DNA from: Cryobacterium sp. SO1
GTDB taxonomy: Bacteria; Actinomycetota; Actinomycetes; Actinomycetales; Microbacteriaceae
Direction of reading: 5' to 3'
Assembly (NCBI RefSeq): GCF_004210215.2
Contig: NZ_CP067394.1
Span: 2,232,001-2,296,000, forward strand
Length of the DNA stretch: 64,000 bases
How positions within the stretch are numbered: position 1 is the first letter of the stretch; every line of letters starts with the position of its first letter. The translations under genes and the position numbers were made by a program. Under the pieces are notes generated by a model. The model ran no database searches, had not been told where the DNA came from, and saw only the letters and a list, made by a program, of their open reading frames with translations. Shown one piece after another: positions 1-7,792 of the stretch.

Positions 1-47
1 AAGAGTGCCTTACCGGCCCTTGAGAGTTCACTCCGGCCTAGGACTCG

Positions 48-81
48 CCTTCAACGCGTCTGTCAAAAAACGCGTTGAAGG
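48..81. repeat. Perfect 12-bp hairpin ending at a cassette-junction motif
   Basis: CCTTCAACGCGT (48-59) and ACGCGTTGAAGG (70-81) are exact inverted repeats around a 10-base A-rich loop. The right arm runs into the 13-bp junction motif at 73-85. The outer ends (TTCAAC / GTTGAA) resemble the RYYYAAC/GTTRRRY ends of integron attC sites, but the other junctions here lack such a partner arm. Confidence 0.6.
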
Positions 82-85
82 TTCC
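73..85 (+). repeat. Junction motif 1, CGTTGAAGGTTCC
   Basis: First of a series of same-orientation 13-mers (consensus CRCTNAASGTTCC) lying between gene units of the island. It precedes the minus-strand membrane-protein unit at 134-364. Confidence 0.5.
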
Positions 86-133
86 GCTCGTGGGCATTTG
101 TCGTGATTGTCTCCACGGTCCGAGATTCGCGCG

Positions 134-364
134 CTATGGGCGAGCTCGGAAACTCAGGACTGACCGATTTCGGCCACTTTCCTCACTGTCCCAAGGGCCA
201 CACGTAGATAGAGCTACGAGGGCGAGGCCTACCAATAGGAGCCAAACGTAGGCCCATGATGTCGTCAGCACCAACTGAATAATTCCGGTCATCACAGCGA
301 AACTACCGACGCTGAAAAGCGCTCGCGTAACCATCCAGCTGAACAACCCGTGCTTAGGTCTCAT
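134..364 (-). CDS. Small putative two-helix membrane protein (76 aa)
   Basis: The product has two hydrophobic stretches (about residues 17-35 and 39-54) separated by a short turn, and a charged hydrophilic C-terminus. I recognise no family. It stands alone between junction motifs at 73-85 and 430-442, as a one-gene unit on the minus strand, like the other very small membrane proteins of this island (1953-2195, 4953-5195, 14765-14998, 15772-15966). Coding status rests on the clear membrane-protein composition and its fit between the two motifs; there is no homology that I can name. Confidence 0.45.
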   Translation of the reverse strand: MRPKHGLFSWMVTRALFSVGSFAVMTGIIQLVLTTSWAYVWLLLVGLALVALSTCGPWDSEESGRNRSVLSFRARP

Positions 365-429
365 CTGCCCACTCTACGCAAACCGCACGCGAACCCAGCG
401 AGCAAGGGTTGCATCGACCAAATGTGCCG

Positions 430-442
430 CGTTGGGCGTTCC
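430..442 (+). repeat. Junction motif 2, CGTTGGGCGTTCC
   Basis: Same-orientation junction 13-mer, 66 bp upstream (on the minus strand) of the small membrane gene and 25 bp before the start of the kinase-like gene at 467. Confidence 0.45.
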
Positions 443-466
443 GCATTCAGCCCTTACGTTGGGGGG

Positions 467-1213
467 ATGGATGAAGAGGTTCTGGCCGGGGGAAACTCGA
501 GCACGGTCGTGCGGGTAGGCGACACCGTTCACCGCCCCACCGGACCTTGGACTCCCGCGGTACATCAACTTATGAGCACACTCCGCGCGGCGGGCGTGAC
601 GGAAGTGCCTGAGCCTCTTGGCCTGGACGACGAGGGCCGCGAAGTGCTCTCCTACCTTCCGGGAGTAGTCGGCAACTACCCAATGCCCAGCTGGATCTGG
701 TCGCCCACGATCCTGCACGAGGCTGGCTCTTTGCTTCGACGGGTTCATGACGCCAGCGCGCCACTCGCGCACACGGCCGCCATATGGCAGCTGCCTGCGC
801 ACGAGCCAATCGAGGTGGTGTGCCTGAATGACGTCGCACCGTACAACATGGTCTTCCAAGACGGGCACATCACCGGTCTCATCGACGTCGACATGGCCTC
901 CCCCGGGCCTCGGATTTGGGACCTCGCCTACCTCGCATATCGGCTCGTCCCGCTCGGCGAGTACGCAGACCCTGACGCTCCGGACTGGGATGCTCGCCCC
1001 GGCCGGCTCGATGCGCTCATCCGCGCCTATGGCTATGGGTTCGACCAGGCTGCCGTTCTTCGGGCGGCAGCGGACCGCATGGAGGATCTTGCCGTTTTCA
1101 CGGATCAACGTGCGGCCGACACGGGTCGCAATGATTTCCTGGAGCATGCCGCCCAATACCGACGCGATCGCGACCGACTTGTCGAAATGATCGCACGCCC
1201 GTGGGCCTCGTGA
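467..1213 (+). CDS. Aminoglycoside phosphotransferase (APH)/choline kinase-like protein
   Basis: A 248-residue kinase-like protein of the APH family, which phosphorylates small molecules such as aminoglycosides, homoserine or choline. The catalytic loop reads LNDVAPYN, with the Asp and Asn of the family's HxDxxxxN motif but Leu in place of the usual His. It is followed by LIDVDMASPGPRIWDLAY, carrying the metal-binding Asp. I chose ATG 467 because it follows a run of six G (461-466); an in-frame start at 350 would add 39 non-conserved residues and cross junction motif 2. The stop overlaps the next gene by 4 bases (GTGA), so the two are translationally coupled. Substrate, and any resistance phenotype, cannot be told from sequence. 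Confidence 0.8.
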   Translation: MDEEVLAGGNSSTVVRVGDTVHRPTGPWTPAVHQLMSTLRAAGVTEVPEPLGLDDEGREVLSYLPGVVGNYPMPSWIWSPTILHEAGSLLRRVHDASAPLAHTAAIWQLPAHEPIEVVCLNDVAPYNMVFQDGHITGLIDVDMASPGPRIWDLAYLAYRLVPLGEYADPDAPDWDARPGRLDALIRAYGYGFDQAAVLRAAADRMEDLAVFTDQRAADTGRNDFLEHAAQYRRDRDRLVEMIARPWAS

Positions 1214-1806
1214 ACGCGGATATCCAGGTAGTCCAAGTCAACGATCCACGCCTGCAGCACCTGACCGAGGCGGGTTACGTCGTTGTCGGCGAATCATGGG
1301 GTGCCCGCCTTCGCCTGAGTGATCCACCCGACCTGACTGTGCTGAACGCGGCAGTCGTCGCGGCAACGGACCAAGGATTCCTGATCGAGGAACTCGGCGC
1401 CAGCTGGGCGCCTCAGGTCACGGCCCTTGAAGCCTTGAACCACGCCGACTACCCGTACACGCCAGCGACAGCAGCACCGCATCGCGACGAGTCCGACCTA
1501 CGCGAACTGTGGAGATCCGGATGCCGCCTATTCGGCGCAATCAACGACGGGCAACTCGTGGCCGTCAGCACCATACGGCTGACTACCGCGCGAGCAGAAA
1601 CCGAATTCACTTCCGTCCACCGCTCCTGCCGCCGCAGAGGGCTCGCCGTTGCTGTCAAGGCCGCATCGATCACGGCGTTGGCTAACGACGGCGTCAGGAT
1701 CTTCGGCACGGGTGGTGCTCAAATCAACACCGGCAGCATCCGCATGAATGAACATCTCGGCTATGCCATCGAAGAACGATGGCTCAGCCTCACGATGCCG
1801 AAATAG
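1210..1806 (+). CDS. GNAT-family N-acetyltransferase
   Basis: A 198-residue acetyltransferase whose C-terminal half holds the acetyl-CoA loop (SCRRRGLAVAVKAAS) and the downstream INTGSIRMNEHLGY segment typical of GNAT folds. GNATs move acetyl from acetyl-CoA to an amine; the acceptor is unknown. The start GTG at 1210 overlaps the TGA of the kinase-like gene. The N-terminal 90 residues look like a degenerate second GNAT half. A junction motif lies 17 bp after the stop. Confidence 0.8.
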   Translation: MNADIQVVQVNDPRLQHLTEAGYVVVGESWGARLRLSDPPDLTVLNAAVVAATDQGFLIEELGASWAPQVTALEALNHADYPYTPATAAPHRDESDLRELWRSGCRLFGAINDGQLVAVSTIRLTTARAETEFTSVHRSCRRRGLAVAVKAASITALANDGVRIFGTGGAQINTGSIRMNEHLGYAIEERWLSLTMPK

Positions 1807-1822
1807 CCCAAGAACGCACGCC

Positions 1823-1835
1823 CGGAGAAGGTTCC
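1823..1835 (+). repeat. Junction motif 3, CGGAGAAGGTTCC
   Basis: Lies 17 bp after the GNAT stop and marks the left edge of the duplicated 419-bp unit. It differs from motif 8 (7085-7097) by one base. Confidence 0.5.
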
Positions 1836-1952
1836 CCTGAAACCGAATTGGCAAGCACGCTCTCCGAGGTGCAGGGAGGGCGAACGGCCGCCAGCGTGCG
1901 AGCCGCGCACGTCGATTTCGCCAGCACCTCCGCCTTGGCGAGGAAGGCAGGC

Positions 1953-2195
1953 CTATGAGCCGGTGGGCGTGTCTTCGTTCGAAACGAGCGCTTTGATGAC
2001 GGATGCCACGGCAAGAACCGTTCCGGCTAGCAAGCCGCCCCAGCCAAGGAATTGCTCAACCAGCGTCGGGGAAGTACCCAGGTCATCGACGCGGATTCCC
2101 GTGTTCACAAGGAAGATGGCCGCGCTCAACGCGATCAGAACTCCGATGATCAAACCAATGATGCTGCCTCTTCTGCTGCGCATGTGATGATCCAA
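1953..2195 (-). CDS. Small two-helix membrane protein, paralogue A (80 aa)
   Basis: It encodes 80 residues: a basic start (MDHHMRSRRG), helix 1 at about 12-30 (IIGLIIGVLIALSAAIFLV), a polar segment, helix 2 at about 48-68, and an acidic tail. Paralogue B at 4953-5195 differs mostly by conservative changes (R/K, I/V, D/E, A/V). That is the pattern expected of a translated gene under purifying selection. No family is recognised. It sits alone in a short unit between junction motifs 3 and 4. Confidence 0.7.
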   Translation of the reverse strand: MDHHMRSRRGSIIGLIIGVLIALSAAIFLVNTGIRVDDLGTSPTLVEQFLGWGGLLAGTVLAVASVIKALVSNEDTPTGS

Positions 2196-2245
2196 TCAGT
2201 TTTCGCGACTCTATCGTCTCGAACACGGGAGTCGCGTTGTCTTCG

Positions 2246-2258
2246 CACTTAGGGTTCC
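2246..2258 (+). repeat. Junction motif 4, CACTTAGGGTTCC
   Basis: Right edge of duplicated unit A. It lies 51 bp from the gene start at 2195, the same distance as in copy B, and homology between the copies stops here. Confidence 0.55.
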
Positions 2259-2547
2259 CCGATGAAGACGACAACGTATCGTCCGACATCGTGAACGGTG
2301 GGGGTGCAGGAGCCAGAGGAACAGCTGGTGCCACGGGACGATTGAGAGAACGAACCGGAGCGGGGGAGGTTTGATGTGCGAGCAGTTGGCGTCCGGAGTT
2401 CACCCGTCGTGTCCTAGTTGGGCGGTGGCGTCTCGACGCTGAGTTCGCTGTCTTCTGCCCCCGGTGATGTTCCGATGAATTTCACCGAGCCACCGTTGGG
2501 TCTCGGCCACGACCATTCAATTCGCCATTCGGTTCCTGATCCTCCAA

Positions 2548-2555
2548 CCGAGAGT
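2548..2555. repeat. Target-site duplication CCGAGAGT (left of IS256 copy 1)
   Basis: The 8-bp CCGAGAGT abuts the left IS end and recurs at 3982-3989 on the right, the duplication length expected for IS256-family transposition. Confidence 0.95.
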
Positions 2556-3981
2556 GGTTACGTCCCCGTGAGTGGTGTGGTTTCCCGCTCTTGAGTGTTG
2601 CTTCGTCAACGTGAAGAGCCACCGTGGGATGGTCAGTGAGAACCGATCAAAGCTACTCACAGAAAGACACAAACCACGATGGCTCTAGACCAGTCTGCCC
2701 TGCTCGACCTGCTGGGAGAACTCAAACTCACCGATGTCACCGATCGCATCCGATCCGCGACCGAAAAGCTCTACCAAGAACTGATCGATGCGGAAGCGAC
2801 CGCGTTCATCGGCGCCGCCCCGTTCGAGCGCTCCGGCGACCGCACCACCCACCGCAACGGCACCCGATCCAGGACGTTGACGACCACCGCCGGCGACCTC
2901 GACCTGAAGATCCCGAAGCTCCGTGCCGGGTCGTTCTTCCCTGCCCTGCTCGAGCGGCGCCGACGGGTCGACCAGGCGTTGTTCGCGGTCGTGATGGAGG
3001 CCTACGTCCACGGCGTCTCAACCCGCAAAGTCGACGACCTGGTCAAGGCCCTCGGCGCGGACACCGGGATCTCCAAGTCCGAGGTGTCTCGGATTTGCGC
3101 GGGCCTGGACGCGGAGGTGGCCGAGTTCCGCGACCGCACCTTGGCCGCCCAGGACTTCCCCTACGTGTTCCTCGATGCCACCTACTGCAAAGCCCGGGTC
3201 GGCCACCGGATCGTGTCCCAAGCCATCGTCGTCGCGGTCGGGGTCGCCGCCGACGGCCGCCGGGAAGTACTGGGCTTCGACGTGGGTGACAGCGAGAATG
3301 AGGGCTTCTGGACGTCGTTTCTACGGTCGCTCAAGACCCGCGGTCTCGACGGGGTCAAGCTGGTCATGTCTGACGCCCACACCGGGCTCAAGAAGGCCAT
3401 CAGCACCGTGTTCCAAGGCGCCGGGTGGCAGAGATGCCGAGTCCATTTCATGCGCAACGTCCTCGCCGTGATCCCGAAAGGATCCCAGGACATGGTGGCC
3501 TCGATCATCCGCACCATCTTCGCCCAACCCGACCGTGAGCACATCGAGAAGCAGTTCCGCGAGGTCACCACCATGCTCGCCCGGTCACACCCGAAGGTCG
3601 CCGCGATGCTCGTCGACGCGCAACCCGACCTGCTCGCCTTCGCCGCGTTCCCGCGGCGGCACTGGCGCCAGATCTGGTCCACTAATCCGTTGGAACGGGT
3701 GAACAAGGAGATCAAACGCCGCACCGACGTCGTCGGCGTGTTCCCCAACGCCGCCGCGCTGCTGCGCTTGGCCGGGTCGGTGTTGATCGAGCAGCACGAC
3801 GAGTGGGAAGCCGGCGAAAGACGCTACTTCTCCGAGGCCTCGATGCTCGAGCTGGCCACCATGAACAATCCCATCGAGGTCATAGACGAGGCGGTGATCC
3901 TCCCAGAACTCGCCGCCGCCTAGACTAGAACCACTGACCCGCACGGTGTTGAGAAATTCCACCACTCAGCGGGACGTGACC
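2556..3981 (+). mobile_element. IS256-family insertion sequence, copy 1 (1426 bp)
   Basis: Ends are imperfect inverted repeats: GGTTACGTCCCCGTGAGTGG on the left and GGTCACGTCCCGCTGAGTGG (reverse complement of the right end). An 8-bp duplication CCGAGAGT flanks it. It carries one transposase gene and interrupts the minus-strand gene 2414-4378. A near-identical inverted copy lies at 16210-17635. Confidence 0.95.
2679..3923 (+). CDS. IS256-family (mutator-type) transposase
   Basis: This 414-residue DDE transposase catalyses cut-and-copy movement of the element. Visible catalytic blocks are FLDATYCKARVG (first Asp), VMSDAHTGLKKA (second Asp), the family CRVHFMRN (C-x-x-H) signature and NPLERVNKEIKRR (Glu). 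Full length for the family. Copy 2 differs at one residue seen here (A versus S in TTML[A/S]RSHPK). The start ATG follows an A-rich leader inside the IS left end. Confidence 0.95.
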   Translation: MALDQSALLDLLGELKLTDVTDRIRSATEKLYQELIDAEATAFIGAAPFERSGDRTTHRNGTRSRTLTTTAGDLDLKIPKLRAGSFFPALLERRRRVDQALFAVVMEAYVHGVSTRKVDDLVKALGADTGISKSEVSRICAGLDAEVAEFRDRTLAAQDFPYVFLDATYCKARVGHRIVSQAIVVAVGVAADGRREVLGFDVGDSENEGFWTSFLRSLKTRGLDGVKLVMSDAHTGLKKAISTVFQGAGWQRCRVHFMRNVLAVIPKGSQDMVASIIRTIFAQPDREHIEKQFREVTTMLARSHPKVAAMLVDAQPDLLAFAAFPRRHWRQIWSTNPLERVNKEIKRRTDVVGVFPNAAALLRLAGSVLIEQHDEWEAGERRYFSEASMLELATMNNPIEVIDEAVILPELAAA

Positions 3982-3989
3982 CCGAGAGT
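3982..3989. repeat. Target-site duplication CCGAGAGT (right of IS256 copy 1)
   Basis: Exact copy of 2548-2555. Confidence 0.95.
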
Positions 3990-4434
3990 TGGCGATCAAA
4001 GTTCACTCCCGAATCATTTTGGGCCAGCGTGACCTCGATACGGGCCATTATTCCACCGGGTCCTCGCGGCGGTTCCCCCGCAGCTTCCCAACCTTGTGAC
4101 TGTTGCACGTTTCTCCAGCGCTGGCCGGCGGTCCAGAACTCGGTTGTCAGTTGCTCGGTCAAGCTGTTGGGCACGGCTCGCCCGTGTAGCCACACTCGCT
4201 CGTTTGTGAAGTCGACCCGTTCGGCAATAACTGTGACACCCTCAACAGTGCCGAGCACATGGATCCTGTTGAGCAGGACGGAAACGCGAGTCTCCGTGTC
4301 GGGGATCAGAGGATGGTCGGGAACGGACATGACCGAGACTTTAGCATCCAGATTTACCACGCGGCCTTTCCTCGTCAAAGGTCATCGATCTGGGCCATGA
4401 AAAAATGGCAGACGATGAGTGCCGGAATGTGTGC

Positions 4435-4447
4435 CAACAGGCGTTCC
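4435..4447 (+). repeat. Junction motif 5, CAACAGGCGTTCC
   Basis: Same-orientation 13-mer, 57 bp upstream of the split gene's start (4378) and before the lipoprotein-like ORF. Confidence 0.4.
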
Positions 4448-4486
4448 CCCTGCGTGGCGACCAGAAGATCTTTCGCCGGCACAGCA

Positions 4487-4693
4487 TCATGCAGGCTGGT
4501 TTCGCTGTGAATCGCAGTGGTAAGTAGTGCCCCTAGCAGCCAAAGCGCGCCGCATCTTGAGTCGCGGCGATTTCATGCGTCCACGGTACGAGCCAGCTGC
4601 CGGAACTACTGTCGAAGCGTCATCTGTGCACCCACACATGCCGACTGCGACGGCAATCGCGATCGCCATCAGTGCAGGTCGATTCGGACTCAT
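4487..4693 (-). CDS. Possible small lipoprotein or lipoprotein remnant (68 aa)
   Basis: The N-terminus looks like a lipoprotein signal: MSPNRPALMAIAIAVAVGMCGC, with a Cys near residue 22, then TDDASTVVPAAGSYRG. After about residue 38 the sequence becomes Arg-rich and loses protein-like character, suggesting that the 3' part is missing or frameshifted. It sits as a unit between junction motif 5 and the left edge of duplicated unit B. The flanks (4379-4486 and 4694-4839) hold nothing else I can support. Confidence 0.3.
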   Translation of the reverse strand: MSPNRPALMAIAIAVAVGMCGCTDDASTVVPAAGSYRGRMKSPRLKMRRALAARGTTYHCDSQRNQPA

Positions 4694-4952
4694 AATGAGA
4701 TTCTATGGGCGACGAGTAACCCCACCCCGAGACGGTAGGCGATCGTTACGGGGCTCGACCGCACTTCGAATCTTGCCGGGCAGCAATCGATGCACCTGGC
4801 CCGATTCCCTCCCGGCACGCCCCAAACAGAGTTCGATTAAAACCGAATTGGCAAGCGCTCTCTCCGATGTGCAGGGAGGGCGAACGGCCAACAGCGAGTG
4901 AGCCGCGCACGTCGATTTCGCCAGCACTTCCGCCTTGGCGAGGAAGGCAGGC

Positions 4953-5195
4953 CTATGAGCTGGTGGTCGTGTCTTCGTTCGAAACGAGCACTTTGATGAC
5001 GGATGCCACTGCAAGGGCCGTTCCGACCAGCAAGCCGCCCCAGCCAAGGAATTGCTCAATCAGCGTCGGGGAAGTACCCAGCTCATCCACGCGGATTCCC
5101 GTGTTCACAAGGAAAATAGCCGCGCTCAACGCGACCAGAACTCCGACGATCAAACCAATGATGCTGCCTCTTTTGCTGCGCATGTGATGATCCAA
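4953..5195 (-). CDS. Small two-helix membrane protein, paralogue B (80 aa)
   Basis: Same length and layout as the protein at 1953-2195: basic N-terminus, hydrophobic helices at about 12-30 and 48-68, acidic tail ending TTTSS instead of TPTGS. The nucleotide divergence, with conservative residue changes, says that this is not a just-made duplicate and that both copies have been maintained. Function unknown. Confidence 0.7.
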   Translation of the reverse strand: MDHHMRSKRGSIIGLIVGVLVALSAAIFLVNTGIRVDELGTSPTLIEQFLGWGGLLVGTALAVASVIKVLVSNEDTTTSS

Positions 5196-5245
5196 TCAAT
5201 TTCCGCGACTCTATCGTCTCGAACACGGGAGTCGCGTTGTCTTCG

Positions 5246-5258
5246 CACTCAGGGTTCC
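5246..5258 (+). repeat. Junction motif 6, CACTCAGGGTTCC
   Basis: Right edge of duplicated unit B, 51 bp from the gene start. It is followed by sequence unrelated to that after motif 4. Confidence 0.55.
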
Positions 5259-5293
5259 GCTACTGCTCGGCCGTGATGAGCAACCTCAGCAGG

Positions 5294-5809
5294 TCATCGG
5301 AGAGTGACACGTGGCGCACCCGGAGAATTCCACCTGAAGAGGGTCAGATGCCACAGCCCTGGGCGTTTGCGCGAAGGATCGACGAGGCCATTCGCTCCAA
5401 GGGCTTCCAACCGCCGGCGGACCTGCCACGAAGAGGGTTCGCCTCCGGTTTTCACGATGTCCTGCCAGGGCGCGACTGCGTCCGCAAGGTCGATACCGGC
5501 TGCGAGGAGGACTGCCGGGTCGCGCAAATCGACGATGCTATGGGCCTCCACGCGAAATTCCAGCAAGACGAGCTCGGCGACACGACCTTGGGTATGAGCG
5601 ATCATCGCCGCGTCGACTCCCTGAGGAGATGAGCTCAGGTACAGCGTCGGTTGAGACGGTTCCGAGTACCTGCCTGCAAGGCGCGAACCCAGAATTGCCG
5701 TGTCCTGGTGTGAGGGATCTACGGCGCGATAGAACGAGCCGGAAATGCTGGACCAGACATCGCCAACTTGTACCACCGAGGGTTCACCCCACACTGATTC
5801 GCTCCCCAC
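5294..5809 (-). CDS. Solitary RES-domain protein
   Basis: A 171-residue RES-domain protein, recognised from FYRAVDPS, the GRYSEPSQPTLYLSSSPQGV block, the VDLRDP segment and the conserved C-terminal GANGLVDPSRKRPGLWHL stretch. RES domains form the toxin half of Xre-RES (MbcT-type) toxin-antitoxin systems, which degrade or transfer NAD. Here no Xre-type antitoxin gene is adjacent: the neighbour on the same strand is a GNAT whose stop lies 13 bp upstream. It may be an orphan enzyme of the family rather than a toxin. Confidence 0.7.
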   Translation of the reverse strand: MGSESVWGEPSVVQVGDVWSSISGSFYRAVDPSHQDTAILGSRLAGRYSEPSQPTLYLSSSPQGVDAAMIAHTQGRVAELVLLEFRVEAHSIVDLRDPAVLLAAGIDLADAVAPWQDIVKTGGEPSSWQVRRRLEALGANGLVDPSRKRPGLWHLTLFRWNSPGAPRVTLR

Positions 5810-5822
5810 GACAGCCCACCGC

Positions 5823-6248
5823 CTATCCTGCGCTATTCAAGACCATCAGCTTGTGCGGGTCTGGGGCCGACACGAATCCCACTTGTTCGTAGAGGCCGTG
5901 AGCGTCGAGCGTCGAAAGAAGCACTCGTTTGAGTTGCATCGGCGTCAACCTGTCCACCACCGCTTGAGCGAGCAACCGGCCGAGACCGCGGCCTCGGAAC
6001 TCACGGTCAACGTACACGTCGCATAGCCAAGCAAACGTCGCATGGTCGGTGACAACCCGGGCGTACCCGCACAGGACACCCGTGCCGCTGAAGAGGCCAA
6101 AATTCAACGAGCCCTCGGCCGAGCGCTCAACGGTTTCCAAGGACCGCCCGAGCGCCCAGAACGCATCGGTAGAAAGCCAGCGGTGAACCGTGAGCAGGTC
6201 GATTCGGCTCAGGTCGGTGTCAACGGAGAAGTCGTCTTTCACGGGCAT
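5823..6248 (-). CDS. GNAT-family N-acetyltransferase
   Basis: A 141-residue single-domain GNAT. The acetyl-CoA binding loop is VDREFRGRGLGRLLAQAVVD, followed by a C-terminal LYEQVGF strand typical of the fold. I start it at MPVKDDFSV; upstream in-frame codons to 6290 are possible but not GNAT-like. It ends 13 bp before the RES gene start on the same strand, so the two may be co-transcribed. Acceptor unknown. Confidence 0.8.
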   Translation of the reverse strand: MPVKDDFSVDTDLSRIDLLTVHRWLSTDAFWALGRSLETVERSAEGSLNFGLFSGTGVLCGYARVVTDHATFAWLCDVYVDREFRGRGLGRLLAQAVVDRLTPMQLKRVLLSTLDAHGLYEQVGFVSAPDPHKLMVLNSAG

Positions 6249-6409
6249 AACTCCACGATAACTGTCATCCAACGGGCGTCCGCAAGACAACTCGCAGCGA
6301 CTCGACGCGTGCGCTCTGCTTGTCTAACAACCGCGTCGCTGCTGACGGTCCCGTTGGAGGTTCATCTCCCGGAACGAAATCAAGCGGCCGAGCCGGCAAG
6401 ACGATGCAA

Positions 6410-7015
6410 TTACTGGAGGGAGAATTCCCGCGTGGCCAAGGAGTGCCGAAGGCCCACACGCACGGCAGGCCATTCACTGGCCGTAATAGAGAAAATGACG
6501 GTGTCGCGGAGTGCACCGTCCGGTCCAACTGAGTGACTGCGCAGCACTCCATCTTCCTTTGCGCCCAAAGCAGCTATTGCCTTTCGTGATTGGCGGTTGT
6601 GCCAGTGAGTGCGAAACTCGACGGCAATGCAGTCCAAAACGTCGAAAGCGTACGTCAGTTGGAGGAGCTTGGCCTCTCGGTTCGCGCCCGTACCTTGAGC
6701 GCTTCTCGCCAGCCAAGTGGAGCCGATTTCTAATCGCGGCGCATCGGTGCTCGGGTTCATAAAGGTCGTCATGCCGACGATCCGCCCTGTTGACGCGAGC
6801 CGAGTGGCCCATGGCAGCATTTTTCCCTGCTCGTGGAGGCCGAGTCGGCGTTCAACCTCCGCGGTCATCGCCTCGGGGTGCGGTATTGATGTGTACCAAG
6901 CACGCCAGAGTTCTCCTTCGTTCGCAGCTTCACGAAGCTCGGCTACGTGATCGAAAGACAGGGGCTCAAGGGTTACGAGCGATCCTGAGAGCGTGGGCGA
7001 TTCTGATAGATGCAT
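6410..7015 (-). CDS. RimJ-type GNAT acetyltransferase
   Basis: A 201-residue protein of the RimJ/RimL-like subfamily: the N-terminal LSGSLVTLEPLSFDHVAEL opening, the ARSAQGTGANREAKLL acetyl-CoA loop and HWHNRQSRKAIAALGAKEDGVLR. Such enzymes acetylate protein N-termini or small amines. Single-gene unit, with the 13-mer CGGAGGAGGTTCC 70 bp beyond its start. Confidence 0.85.
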   Translation of the reverse strand: MHLSESPTLSGSLVTLEPLSFDHVAELREAANEGELWRAWYTSIPHPEAMTAEVERRLGLHEQGKMLPWATRLASTGRIVGMTTFMNPSTDAPRLEIGSTWLARSAQGTGANREAKLLQLTYAFDVLDCIAVEFRTHWHNRQSRKAIAALGAKEDGVLRSHSVGPDGALRDTVIFSITASEWPAVRVGLRHSLATREFSLQ

Positions 7016-7084
7016 GGTCCGACACTATGGCAGCCGGAAACCTAGTGCGTTTCGGTCGGCATGCGTCGCACCAGGGGCTGAACC

Positions 7085-7097
7085 CGGAGGAGGTTCC
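7085..7097 (+). repeat. Junction motif 7, CGGAGGAGGTTCC
   Basis: Lies between two GNAT genes. It is one base different from motif 3 at 1823-1835. Confidence 0.45.
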
Positions 7098-7167
7098 TCG
7101 GTGGCACCGAATCGCTGGCGCTGGAGCTAGCCGAGGAACGCCCCCTATGGGCGCCCGGTGATGTGCG

Positions 7168-7674
7168 ATGCTGTGCGAAATGGATGTCATTACTGAACGT
7201 TTGGTTCTTCACGCTCTCTCTTCCGTTGAGGCTGAGCGGATTGTCAACCGGGCGCCCAACGAGGATGACCTGTGGCACGAGGATTATCCGCTCGAAGACG
7301 AGCTTGATCCATTGCGGAGTCTGGCGGATTCACTCGACGCCCACCCTGCCTTCACTCTGTACATGATTCAACGGGTCGAGGACCGGCGCGCAATTGGCGG
7401 CATCGGCTTCTTCGGTGCACCGGGTGCAGACGGAGTGGTCGAACTGGGCTACGGACTCGTCCAACCCATGCGAGGACTTGGCCTGGCGACGGAAGCATTA
7501 CTGGCGGCGATCACCATTGCCGCGACCTACGGCGCACTGCGAGTCAAAGCAGACACTGCGGTCGACAACATCGCCTCCCAGCGCGTACTCGCCAAAGCAG
7601 GGTTCCTCGAAACTTCCCGGTCAAGTGCGGACATCTATTACGCGCTCGAGCTGAGGCGCGAAACGCAGATTTGA
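7168..7674 (+). CDS. GNAT-family N-acetyltransferase
   Basis: A 168-residue GNAT with the TERLVLHAL opening of the RimJ-like group, the acetyl-CoA loop LVQPMRGLGLATEALLAA and the DNIASQRVLAKAGF segment that commonly follows. The start may instead be Met5 (7180); neither has a strong ribosome-binding site. A junction motif lies 36 bp after the stop. Acceptor unknown. Confidence 0.8.
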   Translation: MLCEMDVITERLVLHALSSVEAERIVNRAPNEDDLWHEDYPLEDELDPLRSLADSLDAHPAFTLYMIQRVEDRRAIGGIGFFGAPGADGVVELGYGLVQPMRGLGLATEALLAAITIAATYGALRVKADTAVDNIASQRVLAKAGFLETSRSSADIYYALELRRETQI

Positions 7675-7709
7675 CCGGAGGAGACGCTAGCCGTTCGATC
7701 GAACAAGCG

Positions 7710-7722
7710 CGCTAAACGTTCC
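7710..7722 (+). repeat. Junction motif 8, CGCTAAACGTTCC
   Basis: Identical to the motif at 14554-14566; the identity extends two bases to the left. Downstream, 7723-7761 can fold as a GC-rich hairpin (CGCCGGC...GCCGGCG). Confidence 0.55.
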
Positions 7723-7792
7723 CCGCCGGCCCCGTGCGACGGGCCCAGCGAGCCGCGCCGGCGATTGTAAGCGAAGTAGCCAGACTGTTGTC

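Larger units (their letters stand above)
1840..2258. repeat. Duplicated unit, copy A (419 bp)
   Basis: Matches 4840-5258 without indels, at an offset of exactly 3000 bases. Similarity starts at AAACCGAATTGGCAAG and ends at AGGGTTCC, after which the copies are unrelated. Differences are mostly synonymous or conservative in the enclosed minus-strand gene. Confidence 0.9.
2414..4378 (-). pseudogene. Unknown 176-codon gene split by IS256-family insertion
   Basis: The N-terminal part (4378 down to 3990) and the C-terminal part (2555 down to 2414, stop TAG) flank the IS at 2556-3981. Removing the IS and one copy of the 8-bp duplication joins them in frame: 531 bases, 177 codons including stop, reading through ...FDRQLS|VGGSGTEW.... 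The protein is hydrophilic and I recognise no family. A second possible start is Met17 (4330). The two halves agree in frame and codon character, so the gene was intact until a recent insertion. Junction motifs 4 and 5 bracket it. Confidence 0.75.
4840..5258. repeat. Duplicated unit, copy B (419 bp)
   Basis: Indel-free partner of 1840-2258. To its left, GTTCG at 4831 occupies the same offset as GTTCC at 1831 in copy A, so both copies are bounded by GTTC on the left and GGTTCC on the right. Confidence 0.9.

Noticed and set aside
7723..7761. GC-rich hairpin after junction motif 8 as a full attC-like site
   Set aside because: The other junctions show no comparable downstream structure, so it is more likely a local terminator or chance in GC-rich DNA.
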